Shown here one piece after another: positions 61,483 through 64,000 of a stretch of DNA of 64,000 nt. The notes beneath the pieces were generated by a model. It saw only the letters and a list, made by a program, of their open reading frames with translations. It was not told the DNA's origin and made no database searches. The stretch's first letter is position 1. The number at the start of each line of letters is the position of its first letter. The DNA lies in the NCBI GenBank assembly GCA_014529385.2, contig CM043953.1, forward strand, positions 80,670,338 to 80,734,337, given 5' to 3'. This stretch comes from Adiantum capillus-veneris. Taxonomy: Eukaryota; Streptophyta; Polypodiopsida; Polypodiales; Pteridaceae. The translations under genes were made by a program, and so were the position numbers.

Positions 61483-61550
<68 letters not shown>

Positions 61551-62178
61551 GAGTCTTATCTACTTGCTATGCGAGCTATGGAGCCGCCATTGGAGAAGCG
61601 ACACCGCCATTGTGTTAGCAACGGCGAGAGCTACGCACAGATACCAAGAGTACGCGCTATCGGCTTCTATGTGTGGTAAGTTCCTACGAGCTTCGGTGTG
61701 AGTTTTCTTCCAACTCGTGTGTTGGAATGGAGCGTGCAGCATATCTATAGAACCACAACGAGTAGAGCTACACATTAGTACCATCGGGGTCAAGTTTCGA
61801 TCACCTGTATTTTTGGCCTGTCTTCATACGCGTTTACCGCACGGAGTGGTTATAGGTTGATTTTGCAGTTCAAGTCTTTAGGGTGTTGTTCTTACCTAGT
61901 GTATAGACTTCCCCTTGAGTTTGAGATCGATTCAATGATTCTTGATCATGTTTCGTATAGCATTCGTTCGTAGTACAGATTTCAGTCACTTGCGTATTTT
62001 AGAACTTAGATTTGATTTCCTTAGTAGTGATTGTCATTAGAAGGTCGAGTAGGTGATTTGACACCCACCTAGTTGTTTCCATGCGCCTGCGGGTCAAGCT
62101 CTTTCCTCGTCTGACAAATTCTATTGTTGGTTGAGTTCTCGCTATTTAGCTTCCGCTAGCAGCGTAACCGCCTTAACA
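61196..62178 (+). repeat. 3' LTR of the 15.6-kb element
   Basis: This LTR is 983 bp. It is collinear with the 5' LTR with roughly 25 differences, most of them C/T or G/A, plus a (GA)n length change (61487-61551). Confidence 0.95.
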
Positions 62179-62198
62179 ATGGTCTCAAGTTCAAGACC

Positions 62199-62288
<90 letters not shown>

Positions 62289-63024
62289 CATTCGAGCTCA
62301 TAGGGCTCCGTCTCACCAAGGACACCCTTCAAGCCCTTCAAATTTCTCGGGGGGGTCACTTAATATTCAACTATCACGTGAGTACAACAGAAGGGGTTTT
62401 TTGTTCCCCTCATATTTTCGCATACAAAAAGATATCATAAAATTTAATTGAATTTATATATATATATATTGAATTGTTTGTCAAAAATTCACAAATAAGG
62501 AGTTTAAAATAGTCCTTGAACGTACGTGATATACAACATTTATACTTAGTAACACACCAAGTTAAATTTCCAAAATAATATGGTTTTCTTAGAGTAACAG
62601 TGTATTTTCAAAAGGGTAGCTAACATTTTTCACCCATAGAAAATAAATAAAATGCCCAACAAAAATAAGCCCTCTCATTGGCACCCCAAATAGGGAGAGA
62701 GATTGCACAATTAACGTACCTTTTACCAGTTCTTGGATATTTTTTTATTTTTGTTTTTAAGAGTGAAACCATAAAAAAATGGTTAAAAATCAATAAATTC
62801 TCTAAATTTTGATAGGCAAAGGTGCCTATAAAAAATAAACCCCGCCCCCCCCCCCCCACACACACATACACATAGAGAAAATGTTTTAGTGTCGAACAAA
62901 TGATGCAACAAGTAGAAGGGAGAAGAGGAGAACGAGAGAATAAAATGTTTAAGGGTGTCAGAACAATCTAAAAAAGACGCTAAATTTACACAACAAGTCT
63001 TTAACACTTGAATATCTATGGATG

Positions 63025-63093
<69 letters not shown>

Positions 63094-63193
63094 ATAATAA
63101 TAATACTAATAAATTTTTAATCCCATAGGAACAATCATAGAAGATATATATGGCAACTTGGGTGAGAATAAAGTTGTTTTTGTTTCATCTTCT

Positions 63194-63268
<75 letters not shown>

Positions 63269-63368
63269 ACACATACACACACGTCTTGAAAAAAGAAGAA
63301 TGTAAAATATAGGATGATCCAATGAGATCTCAAAGATCTATTCGATGGTCTCAAGTTCAAGACCTGAG

Positions 63369-63415
<47 letters not shown>
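62179..63415. repeat. End of tandem unit A and complete unit B
   Basis: 62179-62281 completes unit A, with ATGGTCTCAAGTTCAAGACC followed by a long (GA)n. Unit B runs at 62282-63415 and matches 45494-46537 in order, including the (GA)n (63029-63090) and (CT)n(CA)n (63199-63270) arrays. It ends with the uninterrupted target site near 63345. A C run is at about 62845-62858. Matching minus-strand frames of 66 and 83 codons in the two units share a start but are not convincing genes. Confidence 0.85.
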
Positions 63416-63419
<4 letters not shown>

Positions 63420-63589
63420 CCAATCATAGCCATCTATACTTTTCTTTACAGAGATTGAAAAAAGAAGTTTGCTCCTCCTTTTCATGCATTGAATTGAGGT
63501 CATCACTTCAACCGCACTGCCAATTTCTCAACTACTATACCATATGTGTATGCACACATGAGCTCCATGCAAACTGCTATCCATCTAAT

Positions 63590-63684
<95 letters not shown>

Positions 63685-63794
63685 GGGGGGGGGGGGAGGG
63701 GCATGAAAGGAGCATAAAGTTTTGAATGTCATAGTTATTGTCTATAACAAGAACAAGAAGCTTCAAGACCTATGTGACAAATCTTAGATATAAG

Positions 63795-63846
<52 letters not shown>

Positions 63847-64000
63847 TATATGTGTGTGTGTATACATGTGTGTGTGTATACATGTGTGTGTGTGTGTGTA
63901 CTCAAGTAGGGTATGATACTCATATTCTCAAATTTTCAAGGAGCCTAATTTGTACACAAAAAGAGGCTGTCCTACATTGCCTCAATGTCCAATCACACAT
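63416..64000. repeat. Right edge with (TG)n(AG)n and (CA)n/(TG)n arrays
   Basis: A (TG)n(AG)n array lies at about 63592-63680, followed by a G run. A (CA)n run (63798-63842) changes to TG/TA dinucleotides through 63900, giving inverted symmetry. No gene is visible to the window end. Confidence 0.8.

Larger units (their letters stand above)
46538..62178 (+). mobile_element. Complete 15.6-kb Athila/Tat-like LTR element without reverse transcriptase
   Basis: LTRs lie at 46538-47515 and 61196-62178, TGTTGAG...CCTTAACA, with target duplication ATGGT (46533-46537 and 62179-62183). A primer site of tRNA-Asp type (TGGCGCCACTGCCGGGGA) starts at 47518. A purine tract (GCGGAGGGGGGGAG) abuts the 3' LTR. 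The order is leader, Gag, protease-rich polyprotein, a 2.8-kb non-coding spacer and a long third ORF. RT, RNase H and the integrase core are absent, although an integrase C-terminal module survives in frame. The LTRs differ at roughly 25 positions, mostly transitions, so the insertion is older than the 5.7-kb element. An empty version of the target site survives at about 63325-63370. Confidence 0.96.

Overview
The window looks like nuclear DNA of a land plant. It holds one host gene, a canonical heterotrimeric G-protein alpha subunit (GPA1 type), split into 13 coding exons at 15092-19914. Almost everything else is plant-type retrotransposon sequence and very long dinucleotide microsatellites, (GA)n and (CA)n. 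A non-angiosperm vascular plant such as a fern is possible, but the sequence does not prove it.

Layout. 1-3925 is a decayed plus-strand Ty3/gypsy chromovirus whose reverse transcriptase has lost its catalytic box. 4000-7900 holds minisatellites, a 520-bp tandem duplication and a probable gypsy LTR. 7900-15090 has no recognisable gene but several (GA)n arrays. GPA1 follows. 21.7-28.3 kb holds a copia-type primer-binding-site remnant, a broken minus-strand L1-type LINE (25727-23955) and a complete 1.57-kb TRIM-like LTR element (25807-27380, target duplication TAATC). 28.3-36.1 kb is an old minus-strand gag/protease relic, split by a complete Ty1/copia element (29275-34500, target duplication TAGAA).

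Two further intact insertions dominate the right half. The first is a 5.73-kb minus-strand element (37646-43379, target duplication TAGTT) whose 582-bp LTRs look identical. It encodes a protease-like protein with Trp-Pro-Lys repeats and an acidic 140-residue protein, but no reverse transcriptase. The second is a 15.6-kb plus-strand element (46538-62178, target duplication ATGGT) of Athila/Tat-like organisation. It has a tRNA-Asp-type primer site, a Gag with two zinc knuckles, a polyprotein fusing protease, integrase tail, a second protease-like domain and Trp repeats, and a long coiled-coil third ORF. It also lacks reverse transcriptase, RNase H and the integrase core.

The most unusual signals are in these two elements. 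Nine copies of a 24-bp palindrome sit in the two non-coding parts of the large element. A protease-like plus Trp-repeat module is shared by both elements. Together they look like a family of non-autonomous but protein-coding LTR elements that would need enzymes supplied in trans. In the copia element and the large element, all eight in-frame stops are TAG or TGA where a single C-to-T change in CAG or CGA explains them, which fits decay through cytosine methylation.
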